A stretch of 64,000 nucleotides of DNA from assembly GCF_026967805.1 (NCBI RefSeq), contig NZ_JAPVBG010000002.1:564911-628910 (forward strand), in the 5' to 3' direction. Positions 16,322 to 24,533 of the stretch are shown piece after piece. The first letter of the stretch is position 1. The number at the start of each line of letters is the position of its first letter. The notes under the pieces are model-generated. The model had not been told where the DNA came from. It worked only from the letters and a program-made list of their open reading frames with translations, and did no database searches. The position numbers and the translations under genes were made by a program. Source of the stretch: Blastococcus sp. VKM Ac-2987 (GTDB lineage: Bacteria > Actinomycetota > Actinomycetes > Mycobacteriales > Geodermatophilaceae).

Positions 16322-16465
16322 TCGGCGCCGGATGTTCCACGTGGCACGTGCCGGGCGAGCGCCGCGCCGGAACTCCCGCCACCTCATGTGTAGCAGGAAC
16401 CGGCCGTCCTCATGAGGCCGAAATCTTCGTCCTATGGTCGCTGGCCTCAGATCGGAGTTGATGGC

Positions 16466-17950
16466 GTGGACCCTCTGACGACCAGCGCATTCCATCTCCC
16501 CGACCACCTCGCTGCCGAGGCCGAGCGGGCCCTGATCGGACCGACGAGCAGCACTTCGCGGCCATCGCCGAGAGCCTCCGGCAGTCGATCGCCGAGCTCT
16601 CCGCCCGGCTCGACGCCGAGCGCAGGGCACCCGGCGGGCACGGCCAGGCAGCCCTGGACCGCGACCTGGAGATCCACCGGATCAGCGCCCGCCTCCGTGC
16701 CCTCCGCCGGTTCGGCCTGGACCTCTGCCTCGGACGCATCGTTCCCGCAGACGGCGCGGACCCCGTCTACGTCGGCCGGCTCGGGCTGACCGACAGCACG
16801 GGACGCCGGCTGCTCGTCGACTGGCGCTCGCCCGCGGCCGAGCCGATCTTCGCCGCGACCCACGCCGACCAGGACGCGATCGTCCGCGCGGGCTCCGAGG
16901 GTGCGCTCGTCGTCGACGGCGGCCCCGGGACGGGGAAGACCGTCGTCGCCCTGCACCGCACCGCCTACCTGCTCCACGCCGACCCGCGCCTGGGCGCCCA
17001 CGGCGGTGGCGTGCTCGTCGTCGGCCCGCACGAGCCCTACCTGGCGTACGTCTCCGACGTCCTCCCCAGCCTCGGGGAGGAGGGCGTGCAGACGGCCACC
17101 CTGCGCGACCTCGTCCCCGAGGGCGCCACGGCCGGTACCGAGACCGATGCCGACGTCGCCCGCGTCAAGGCGTCGCTCGACGTGGTGGCGGTGATCGAGG
17201 CGGCCGTCCGGTTCTACGAGGACCCGCCGACGACGGGGATGACGGTCGAGACCGACGCGGGCGACATCCGGCTGCGCGCCGACGCCTGGGCCGAGGCGTT
17301 CGAGCCGCCGGACCCGGGCACGCCGCACAACGAGGCGCGCGACCAGGTGTGGGAGGAGCTGCTCACGATCCTGGTCGACGAGCACGACGGCGACGAGCAC
17401 GACGGCGACGAGCCGGCCGACGAGGTGCGGGCGTCCCTGCAGCGGAACCGGGAGCTGCGCGGTGCCTTCACCCGCGCGTGGCCGCTGCTCGAGCCGGCCG
17501 ACGTCGTCGCGGACCTGTGGTCGGTGCCCGCCTACCTGCGCAGGTGCGCCCCCGGCCTGACCCGCGAGGAGATCCGGGCGCTCCAGCGCGACGACGCCCG
17601 GGCCTGGACCGTCCCGGACCTGCCGCTGCTGGACGCCGCCCGGCAGCGGCTCGGCGACCCCGAGGCATCCCGGCTCCGGCAGCGGCAGCGGCAGCGAGCG
17701 GTCGTCGCCGGCGAGCGCGCGCGGATGGCCGGGGTCATCGACGAGCTGATCGCGGCCGACGACTCCGAGCTGCTGCTGATGACCAGCCTCCGGCACGGGG
17801 GTGCTGGCCAAGGGGCTGGAGTTCGACCTGGTCGTCCTCGTCGACCCGCAGCGGTTCGGGGAGGGCATCGAGGGCGCGGTCGACCGCTACGTCGCGATGA
17901 CCCGGGCGACCCAGCGGCTCGCGGTCCTCACGAGCTCCGTCGCCGGGTGA
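16466..17950 (+). pseudogene. helD: Decayed HelD/UvrD-like helicase
   Basis: Fragments in two reading frames align with the actinobacterial HelD family. GTG 16466 gives VDPLTTSAFHLPDHLAAEAE. A shift near 16545 then leads to the N-terminal helical region, RRLLVDWRSPAAEPIFAATHA, and Walker A GPGTGKT (near 16925). A second shift near 17795 leads to LAKGLEFDLVVLVDP and AMTRATQRLAVL, ending at 17950. Sequence expected between ATHA and DQDAIVRAG is missing (roughly 70 residues), as is most of helicase domain 2. The open reading frame from about 16552 to 17795 is still long, so decay is probably recent. Intact HelD removes stalled RNA polymerase; this copy cannot encode a full enzyme. Confidence 0.8.
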
Positions 17951-17966
17951 GGCGGGCCCGGGGTGG

Positions 17967-18347
17967 TCAGGCCCTGGACGGCTCGCCGTAGACCGGGCAG
18001 AGGGCGACCGCGTCGCCGGTGGCGGCGAGCAGCCGTTCCGCGGCCGACAGCAGGGCCAGCAGGTCGGGGGAGTGGGTGAGCGACCACATCGAGGCCCGGC
18101 CCTGCGGACGGGAGGTGGCCAGGCCGCAGTCGCGCAGGCAGGCCAGGTGCGCCGAGACGGTCGACTGGGCGAGCCCCAGGTGGGCGGTCAGGTCGACGAC
18201 CTTGTGCTCGCCCAGCGCGAGGTGGCGGACGATCGCCAGGCGCGCCGGGTCGGACAGGCTGTGGAACAGCGATGCAGCGGGGAACAGCCCCGCCGTCTCC
18301 TCCAGCGGCGTCCCCGCCGGGGAGGCGACCGACGGTTGCATCGTCAC
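17967..18347 (-). CDS. ArsR/SmtB repressor, CmtR-like metal sensor
   Basis: 126 aa from GTG 18347; ATG 18341 two codons later is equally possible. The winged-helix domain is clear: FHSLSDPARLAIVRHL, VVDLTAHLGLAQSTVSAHL and a wing around SRPQGRASMWSL. C70 and C74 lie in the recognition helix (HLACLRDCGL) and C117 near the C-terminus (ALCPVY), which matches the three-cysteine Cd/Pb site described for mycobacterial CmtR. It should therefore be a thiolate-dependent repressor. No metal pump or CDF exporter is next to it in this window, so its target is unclear. Confidence 0.85.
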   Translation of the reverse strand: MTMQPSVASPAGTPLEETAGLFPAASLFHSLSDPARLAIVRHLALGEHKVVDLTAHLGLAQSTVSAHLACLRDCGLATSRPQGRASMWSLTHSPDLLALLSAAERLLAATGDAVALCPVYGEPSRA

Positions 18348-18785
18348 GCGGCGATGCTACCGCGCTGCGGCCGGTCGCCTCCGGGCTCGGCCGGGTTGCG
18401 CGACCCGTCGGAGCACCGCCGGGTCCCGGCCGTCGAGGTGAGCCGTGGAGCACGGTGCCGATCCGCCCGGGAGATGCCGATGACGCAGCGGGCGAGGGGC
18501 GCCGCGGCACGGCTCCTCCGCCGCGACACGCGGGCGCGCCGGGGCCGCACCGGGACGACCGGACCCTGGCGGAGGGATTTCCACGCTCGGGAGCGGGCGT
18601 CATGTCGACAGGTCGCCGGGCGCTGGGACGGGTCACCGGCTGCCCGGGATGCGCTGTGCAACGAATGGGACACGGGCCCCGTCGGGGGGTGTCCGGAGCA
18701 GCCGTCGCGCCGTCCGCCCGGACCTAGCCTTCGGGTCGTCCGCGGCGCTTCCCCAGCCGCGGAGCACGACCTGCGAGGAGTTCCT
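18348..18785. other. 438-nt gap with no supported gene
   Basis: This is the divergent region between the ArsR gene and the 74-aa gene at 18786. No frame with a credible ribosome binding site or protein-like composition was seen, and I could not define promoters or a repressor dyad. Confidence 0.45.
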
Positions 18786-19010
18786 GTGCACGCCACCGCG
18801 CTACCGCTCCACCAGCCGTCCACCGCTGCCCCGGAGGTGCCCGACCGCGAGGCCCTGGCCCTGCTGCTCGACCTGATGGTGGACGAGCCGGTCGCCGTCC
18901 CCGCGATCGCCGGGACGCCGGGGCCGGGGATGGCCACCCGCGTCCAGGAGTGGTCGCGTCGGGCAGCCTTCTGGGGCGCGGGCCCGCAGGGAGCCTGGCG
19001 TGCCTGGTGA
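18786..19010 (+). CDS. Small protein of unknown function (74 aa)
   Basis: GTG at 18786 follows GAGGAG with suitable 5-nt spacing. The middle forms an acidic amphipathic helix (PDREALALLLDLMVDEP) followed by a Gly/Pro stretch and a Trp-containing C-terminus (VQEWSRRAAFWGAGP). There is no signal peptide or membrane segment. It overlaps the next gene by 11 nt, which supports a two-gene operon. I recognise no family. Confidence 0.55.
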   Translation: MHATALPLHQPSTAAPEVPDREALALLLDLMVDEPVAVPAIAGTPGPGMATRVQEWSRRAAFWGAGPQGAWRAW

Positions 19011-19842
19011 GCTGATGGCCGTGCTGGCCCCGCTGGTGGGCTGCTGCGCGCTGATCGCGGTCGTCGTCGCCCTGGGCGCCAGCTCCACCGCGCGGTACGA
19101 GTTCGAGCGCAACGCCGTGCAGAACCAGCAGCGGGCGGCCGCGCCCGCGCCGGCCGCCGCGCGCACCGGTGCCGTCCGGGCCGTCGACGGGGCCGGCCCG
19201 GAGCAGCCGGCTGCCGAGCGGACCGCCGTCGGCCTGGCGACCCACCCGGCCGGCCGGCACCTGGCCGACGGCCCGCCGGCCACCGGGTGGTGGCTGGTCG
19301 GCGAGCCCGGGGGTGAGGCGGTGGCCGGACCGTTCGCCGACCGGCTCGACGCGGAGTGGGCCCTCGTCTCGGAGGAGCTGCCCGGCACCGCCGACGTCGT
19401 GCACGGGGCCCGGCGCGCCGACGGCGGCGTGGCCCGGCGGCAGTCGGTCCAGGAGCGGGCCTGGCTGGCCGAGCTGGGGCGCCAGCTGGACCGCCTCCCC
19501 GCGGACTGGGACCCGCTCATGGACGACGACGACTCCCTGACGACTCTCGCGGTCGACGTCTCCGCGGCCCTGGTCGAGGCCGGCCTGCCGCTGCACGACT
19601 GCGAGGGCGCCGACCCGGCCGGCGGGGTCTGCCTGACGCCGCACCCGGCGGGCGAGGGCGTCCTCGTGACCTGGCACCAGCACGACCGGATGAGCCTGCA
19701 GCAGGTGCGCGGCGGGGCGATGGACACGGCGGTGCAGCGGACGATGACCGCCGCCGTCGGGACCCTGCTCCGGCAGCTGGGCTTCCCCGTCGAGGAGTTC
19801 GGCTCCACCGGCTGCCACCTGGTGAGCAGCCCGGCCCGTTGA
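19000..19842 (+). CDS. Membrane-anchored protein with STARYE motif, unknown function
   Basis: GTG 19000 has AGGGAG 6 nt upstream; ATG 19015 is an alternative start. The 280-aa product has one N-terminal transmembrane helix (about 8-28) followed directly by ASSTARYEFERNAVQ, then an Ala/Pro-rich linker and a ~190-residue acidic globular domain with GWWLVGEPGGEAVAGPFADR and a C-terminal half rich in Leu and Gln. The helix plus STARYE segment is shared with the 53-aa protein at 38629-38790, so it is a recurring module in this genome. The topology suggests a cytoplasmic or external domain tethered to the membrane. Function unknown. Confidence 0.7.
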   Translation: MPGELMAVLAPLVGCCALIAVVVALGASSTARYEFERNAVQNQQRAAAPAPAAARTGAVRAVDGAGPEQPAAERTAVGLATHPAGRHLADGPPATGWWLVGEPGGEAVAGPFADRLDAEWALVSEELPGTADVVHGARRADGGVARRQSVQERAWLAELGRQLDRLPADWDPLMDDDDSLTTLAVDVSAALVEAGLPLHDCEGADPAGGVCLTPHPAGEGVLVTWHQHDRMSLQQVRGGAMDTAVQRTMTAAVGTLLRQLGFPVEEFGSTGCHLVSSPAR

Positions 19843-19878
19843 GCGACGGATCAGGCGCCCGGGGTCGTGCGGCGCACG

Positions 19879-19905
19879 GTGCCGGCGGGGACGACCCGCC
19901 GGCAC
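19879..19905. terminator. Perfect 11-bp hairpin between convergent ends
   Basis: GTGCCGGCGGG (19879-19889) pairs perfectly with 19895-19905 around a 5-nt loop, between the plus-strand stop at 19842 and the minus-strand stop at 19913. Confidence 0.6.
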
Positions 19906-19912
19906 CACCCGG

Positions 19913-20053
19913 TCACGGGTGGCGGGCGGCGTCGTCCAGCCTCGGGGGGACCACGAGGACCGGGCGGCGGCGCAGCCGCGCCGGCAGGCGCAGGGCGGCC
20001 GGCGGCAGGCCGGCGGTGCTCGAGCGGTCGGTACGGGCGGGGGTGTCGATCAC
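19913..20053 (-). CDS. Possible 46-aa basic small protein
   Basis: GTG at 20053 has GAGGAG a few nt upstream, and the frame ends just before the shared hairpin at 19879-19905. The product is Arg/Pro-rich with a central LPARLRRRPVLVVPPRL. Too short for family assignment. Support is only the ribosome binding site and the position of the hairpin, so it could be spurious. Confidence 0.35.
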   Translation of the reverse strand: MIDTPARTDRSSTAGLPPAALRLPARLRRRPVLVVPPRLDDAARHP

Positions 20054-20213
20054 TGCTCTCCTCGGTCGCGGTGTGCCCCCAGGGTCGCGGAGGGGTCTGA
20101 CAATCCGCGGGGGCGCCGCTGTGCGCGGCCTGGCAAACCGCGCGCCCCGGCCCTCTCACACCTCCGGGGAGGACGGCCCCTCAAGCGCCGCCCCGGGTTG
20201 CCGATACGACACC

Positions 20214-22883
20214 GTGCGCATCCAGGGAGCAGTGCGGCGTGGCCACCGGCGCGGGGCGCCGCTGTGGCGGTACCTGACCGCGATCGTGCTGCTGCCGCTG
20301 ATCGGCGTCGTGGTCCTGGCCGGCGCGGCGGCGCAGGCCCGGGCGGTCGAGGCGGACGGGGCGGCGCGCGCCGAGGAGGCGGTGCGCACCCTCGCCCTGC
20401 TGGACGCGGCGCGCAGCGGTGTCGAGCAGGAGATCATCCCGGCCCTGTCGCTGCACGTGATCGAGGACCCCCGGACCGCCGCCGCCCTGGGCCTGCCCGA
20501 GTTCCTGCTGCTCGCCCAGCGGCAGACCGCCTTCGAGGCGGTAGAGAGCGCGCGGGCCACCACCGACCACGCGCTGGCCCAGGTGCCGGCCGGCACCCCG
20601 GCCGCCCGGGCCGCCGCGCACGCCGGCGAGGAGCTGGCGGCCCTGCGTGCGCGCGACGAGGACGACGAGCTGGACATCGAGGCCGTCTACCTGGACTTCC
20701 TGCACGTCTCGAACGACCTGATGAACGCGCAGGCCGCGACGGCTGCCGCGGCGACCGCCGAAGGGGTTCCGGACGCCACCCTGCGCGCGGTCCAGGACGT
20801 CCAGACCATCGCCCGGCTGGCGCAGACCGCCGGCCGGCAGATGCCGCTGTTCCTGGGGTCGCTGCTCGTCGGTGCCGGCGACGGCCTGATCGGCTCGCGC
20901 ACCGCCTGGCAGACGTCGTGGCTGGACTACGTCGACGCGCAGCGCCAGATGGCGACCCTGTCGCAGGAGCCGTTGCGCGAGGCGTGGGAGGAGATGCGGA
21001 CCGCCGCTGTCGTGGAGCAGGTCGACGCCCGCCTGGCCGCGGGGCTGACCGGGGACCTCGCCGCCGGCCCTCCGGTGGCGGAGCTGGTGCCGCTGCTGTT
21101 CCGGGGCCAGGAGCGCAACGCCCTGCTCACCGGCCTCGTGCAGACGGCCGTCGGCGAGGCGGAGCGGCTCGCCGCGACCGACCGCGAACGCGCCAACGAC
21201 CGGCTGCAGGTGATCCTCGTGGTCGGGGCTGGCCTGCTGGCCGGCTCCGCGCTCGGGGCGTTCTTCCTCGGCCGCAGCGTGGCGCGGGCGCTCCGCCTGC
21301 TGGCCGGCCAGGCCACGAAGATCAGCGAGGGTTCCCTGGTCGAGGTGGAGGTGGCGGGGCCCCGTGAGGTGCGCACCGTGTCGGCCGCCCTCGGCTCCGC
21401 GGTCGCCGGGCTGCGCCGGATCCAGGCCCAGGCCCAGGCCGTCGCCCGCGGGGACCTCGACGCCGCGCTCCTCGACCAGCCGCTGCCCGGCCCGCTGGGC
21501 GAGGTCGTGCACGCCTCGGTGCAGCAGATCGTCCACTCGGTGCGCCAGCGGGAGGAGCTGCAGTTCGCCCTCGCCCACCAGGCCACCCACGACCCGCTCA
21601 CCGAGCTGCCCAACCGCGCGCAGGCGCTCACCCTGGTGACCTCCGCGCTGCACCGCGGCCGGCGGTCCGGCGAGATGACCGGTCTCCTCTTCGTCGACCT
21701 GGACGGCTTCAAGACCGTCAACGACGGCCACGGCCACGCGGCGGGGGACGAGGTGCTGCGCCAGGTCGCCCGGCGGCTGAGCGCCGCCGTCCGGCCGGGC
21801 GACGTCGTGTGCCGCCTGGGCGGCGACGAGTTCGTCGTCCTCGTGGAGCCGGTGCACGAGGAGCACGACCTGCTGGAGCTCGCCGACCGACTGATCGCCT
21901 CGGTCAGCGAACCCATCGCGACCGGGACGGTCCAGGTGCGCATCGGCGCGAGCATCGGGGTAGCGGTCAGCCGGGACGGCGGCACCGACGCCGACGTGCT
22001 GTTCGCCGAGGCCGACACCGCGGCGTACCGGGCCAAGGCCCACGGTCGCGGGCGGGCGGAGATCTTCGACGAGACGCTCCGCCGGCAGCTGCAGGAGCGC
22101 GCCGAGCTGGAGGCGGCGATCTCCTCCGGCCTGGCCGACGGCGAGATGACGCTGGCCTACCAGCCCGTCGTCGACGTGTCCTCGGGCCGGATCGCCGGGT
22201 ACGAGGCCCTCCTGCGGTGGAACCGGCCCGGGGTCGGCCTGGTCCCGCCCGACCGGTTCATCCCGGTGGCCGAGGGCTCCCGCCTCATCGGCGACATCGA
22301 CCGGTGGGTGCTGCTGCAGGCGACCCGGCAGCTGGCCGAGTGGCGGGCCGCGTCGCCCCCCGCCCCGGGCGCTCCGGAGCCGACCGTCGCGGTCAACATC
22401 TCGGGCCGGCACCTGGCCGACCCGCGCGTGGTCACCGACGTCGCCGACGCGCTGGCCGCGTCCGGGCTGCCGCCCCGGCTGCTCGTGGTCGAGGTCACCG
22501 AGACGGTCCTCGTCGACGACCCGGTGGCCTACGACCACCTGACCGAGCTGCGGGACATGGGCGTCGGGATCGCCATCGACGACTTCGGGACCGGCTACAC
22601 CTCCATCGGGCAGCTCCGGAACATGCCCGTGGACACGCTGAAGATCGATCGGAGCTTCGTGGCGTCCGCCGAGCCGTCGCACCGCGAGCTGGTGGCCCTG
22701 ATGATCCGGGCGGCGCACACCTTCGGGCTGACGGTCGTCGCGGAGGGCGTCGAGGAGCCCGGGCAGCTCGCCCGGCTCAAGGCGCAGGCCTGCGACCGGG
22801 CCCAGGGCTACCTCCTCTACCGGCCGATGCCGGCCGCGCAGGCCGGTGCGCTGCTGCGCGACCGGGCAGACTCCCCGGCGTGA
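20214..22883 (+). CDS. Membrane GGDEF-EAL cyclic-di-GMP protein
   Basis: GTG 20214 is chosen because the protein then starts just before the first membrane helix; GTG 20232 is possible. The 889 aa comprise TM1 (about 24-45), a helical extracytoplasmic domain of ~290 residues resembling the NIT nitrate/nitrite-sensing fold (inference), TM2 (about 335-357), a HAMP segment, a GGDEF domain with GGDEF intact (536-540) and an EAL domain with EAL at 664-666 plus AVNISGRHL, IDDFGTGYTSI, LKIDRSF and VVAEGVEE. Both catalytic domains look active, so it may make or degrade c-di-GMP in response to an external signal. It is monocistronic apart from the PLD gene 69 nt downstream. Confidence 0.9.
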   Translation: MRIQGAVRRGHRRGAPLWRYLTAIVLLPLIGVVVLAGAAAQARAVEADGAARAEEAVRTLALLDAARSGVEQEIIPALSLHVIEDPRTAAALGLPEFLLLAQRQTAFEAVESARATTDHALAQVPAGTPAARAAAHAGEELAALRARDEDDELDIEAVYLDFLHVSNDLMNAQAATAAAATAEGVPDATLRAVQDVQTIARLAQTAGRQMPLFLGSLLVGAGDGLIGSRTAWQTSWLDYVDAQRQMATLSQEPLREAWEEMRTAAVVEQVDARLAAGLTGDLAAGPPVAELVPLLFRGQERNALLTGLVQTAVGEAERLAATDRERANDRLQVILVVGAGLLAGSALGAFFLGRSVARALRLLAGQATKISEGSLVEVEVAGPREVRTVSAALGSAVAGLRRIQAQAQAVARGDLDAALLDQPLPGPLGEVVHASVQQIVHSVRQREELQFALAHQATHDPLTELPNRAQALTLVTSALHRGRRSGEMTGLLFVDLDGFKTVNDGHGHAAGDEVLRQVARRLSAAVRPGDVVCRLGGDEFVVLVEPVHEEHDLLELADRLIASVSEPIATGTVQVRIGASIGVAVSRDGGTDADVLFAEADTAAYRAKAHGRGRAEIFDETLRRQLQERAELEAAISSGLADGEMTLAYQPVVDVSSGRIAGYEALLRWNRPGVGLVPPDRFIPVAEGSRLIGDIDRWVLLQATRQLAEWRAASPPAPGAPEPTVAVNISGRHLADPRVVTDVADALAASGLPPRLLVVEVTETVLVDDPVAYDHLTELRDMGVGIAIDDFGTGYTSIGQLRNMPVDTLKIDRSFVASAEPSHRELVALMIRAAHTFGLTVVAEGVEEPGQLARLKAQACDRAQGYLLYRPMPAAQAGALLRDRADSPA

Positions 22884-22952
22884 CGGACCGCCAGGCCCGC
22901 GGGGCGCGCCGCCGCCACCGGCCGGTACCGCTCCGCGGAACGGGAGCGGCAG

Positions 22953-24476
22953 GTGGCTGACGCCGGGACCGCGGCACCGGAGGACGGCGGCCGGACGATC
23001 CCGCGCGTCGAGCCCGGCTCGGTCCTGGTGCCCGGCGAGACGTGCTGGCGGATCGAGCGGGCGGACCGCTACGCGGTGTTCGTCGATGCCGCCGACTACT
23101 TCGCCGTCCTCAAGCAGGCGGTGCTGCGCGCCGAACGGCGGGTGCTGTTCATCGGCTGGGACTTCGAGCCCCGGATCCGGCTCGACCCCCGCGCGCCCGG
23201 GCGGGCGCGGGACGACCGGCTCGGCCGGGTGCTCGAGATGGCCGTGCGGGCCAACCCCGGGCTGGAGATCGGCATCCTGCAGTGGGGGATGGGGATGGTG
23301 GAGTCGCTGCGGCGCGGGGTGCTCCCGGTCCCGCTGCTCCGTCGCCGGACGCACGAGCGGCTCCGGTTCGCCGTCGATCACCGCCACCCGCTGGGCGCCG
23401 CGCACCACCAGAAGATCGTCGTGATCGACGACTGCCTCGCCTTCGCCGGTGGCATCGACGTCACGGCCGACCGGTGGGACACCTCCGACCACGCCGACTG
23501 GCACCGGCACCGGCACCGGCCCACCTCGCGGCGGGCGACCGGCCCCTGGCACGACGTGACGAGTCTGGTCTCCGGCCCCGCCGCGCAGGCCCTCGGTGAG
23601 CTGGCGCGCGAGCGGTGGGAGAGCGGCACCGGCCGGCGGCTGGACCCGGTCGAGGAAGCCGAGCCGTGCTGGCCCGGTGAGGTGGAGCCGCTGCTGACCG
23701 ACGTCGACGTCGCCATCTCGCGCACCCGGCCGCGCCACGGCGGCAAGGACCTGGTGCACGAGATCGAGCTGCTGTGGCTGGCCGCGATCGCGACGGCCCG
23801 GGACGCCGTCTACATCGAGGCCCAGTACTTCGCCAACCGCCGGATCGCGGAGGCGATCGCCGAGCGGCTGGGGGAGGAGGCCGGCCCCGAGTTCGTCCTC
23901 GTGACCCCGGAGTCGGCGGAGGGCTGGCTGGAGGAGAAGGCCATGGGCACCGCCCGGGCCCGGCTGCTCGCGCTGGTCCGGGAGGCCGACGTCCACGACC
24001 GGTTCCGCATGTACGTGCCGGTGACCGAGGCCGGCCGGCCGGTGTACGTGCACGCGAAGGTGCTGGTGGTCGACGACCGGCTGCTGCGGATCGGCAGCTC
24101 GAACCTGAACAACCGGTCGATGGGGCTGGACACCGAGTGCGACCTCACCATCGAGGCGCAGCCGGACGACCCGCGCCGTGCGGAGCTGACGGCCGCCGTC
24201 GTCGGCATGCGGGACCGCCTGCTCGGCGAGCACCTCGGGGTCGAGCCGGCGGCGGTGACCACCGCGATCCAGGCGACCGGCGGGTCGCTCGTGCGCGCGG
24301 TCGAGCGCCTGCGCACCCCGGCCGGCCGGTCGCTGCGGCCGTTCGAGCCACCGGCCCAGCACGTGGTCGACCGCGCCCTGGCCGCGACCGAGCTGCTCGA
24401 CGCCGAACGCACGCCGAACCGCTGGAGCCGCGTCCGGCGGGCCTTCTCGCCGGGACCCGGGGCCCCCGTGCGGTGA
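22953..24476 (+). CDS. Phospholipase D-family protein (cardiolipin synthase-like)
   Basis: GTG at 22953 is preceded by GGGAGCGG; 507 aa. Two HKD motifs are intact: HHQKIVVIDD (H152, K154) and VHAKVLVVDD (H367, K369), each followed by the G-S-x-N/GG-type segment (AGGIDVTADRW; GSSNLNNRSMGLDTE). The longer N-terminal portion contains VLFIGWDFEPRIRLDP, common in eukaryotic-like and actinobacterial PLDs. There is no signal peptide or clear membrane helix. It probably hydrolyses or transfers phosphatidyl groups at the membrane surface; the exact reaction is uncertain. Confidence 0.88.
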   Translation: MADAGTAAPEDGGRTIPRVEPGSVLVPGETCWRIERADRYAVFVDAADYFAVLKQAVLRAERRVLFIGWDFEPRIRLDPRAPGRARDDRLGRVLEMAVRANPGLEIGILQWGMGMVESLRRGVLPVPLLRRRTHERLRFAVDHRHPLGAAHHQKIVVIDDCLAFAGGIDVTADRWDTSDHADWHRHRHRPTSRRATGPWHDVTSLVSGPAAQALGELARERWESGTGRRLDPVEEAEPCWPGEVEPLLTDVDVAISRTRPRHGGKDLVHEIELLWLAAIATARDAVYIEAQYFANRRIAEAIAERLGEEAGPEFVLVTPESAEGWLEEKAMGTARARLLALVREADVHDRFRMYVPVTEAGRPVYVHAKVLVVDDRLLRIGSSNLNNRSMGLDTECDLTIEAQPDDPRRAELTAAVVGMRDRLLGEHLGVEPAAVTTAIQATGGSLVRAVERLRTPAGRSLRPFEPPAQHVVDRALAATELLDAERTPNRWSRVRRAFSPGPGAPVR

Positions 24477-24533
24477 GCCACCCGGTCCGGGGCCATCCTG
24501 CCGAGCCCGGCCGGGTGTGCCACCATCCGCCCG

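Noticed and set aside
16336..16352. Overlapping CACGTG palindromes upstream of the helD remnant
   Set aside because: Short GC-rich palindromes are frequent at this base composition, and nothing ties these to a regulator.
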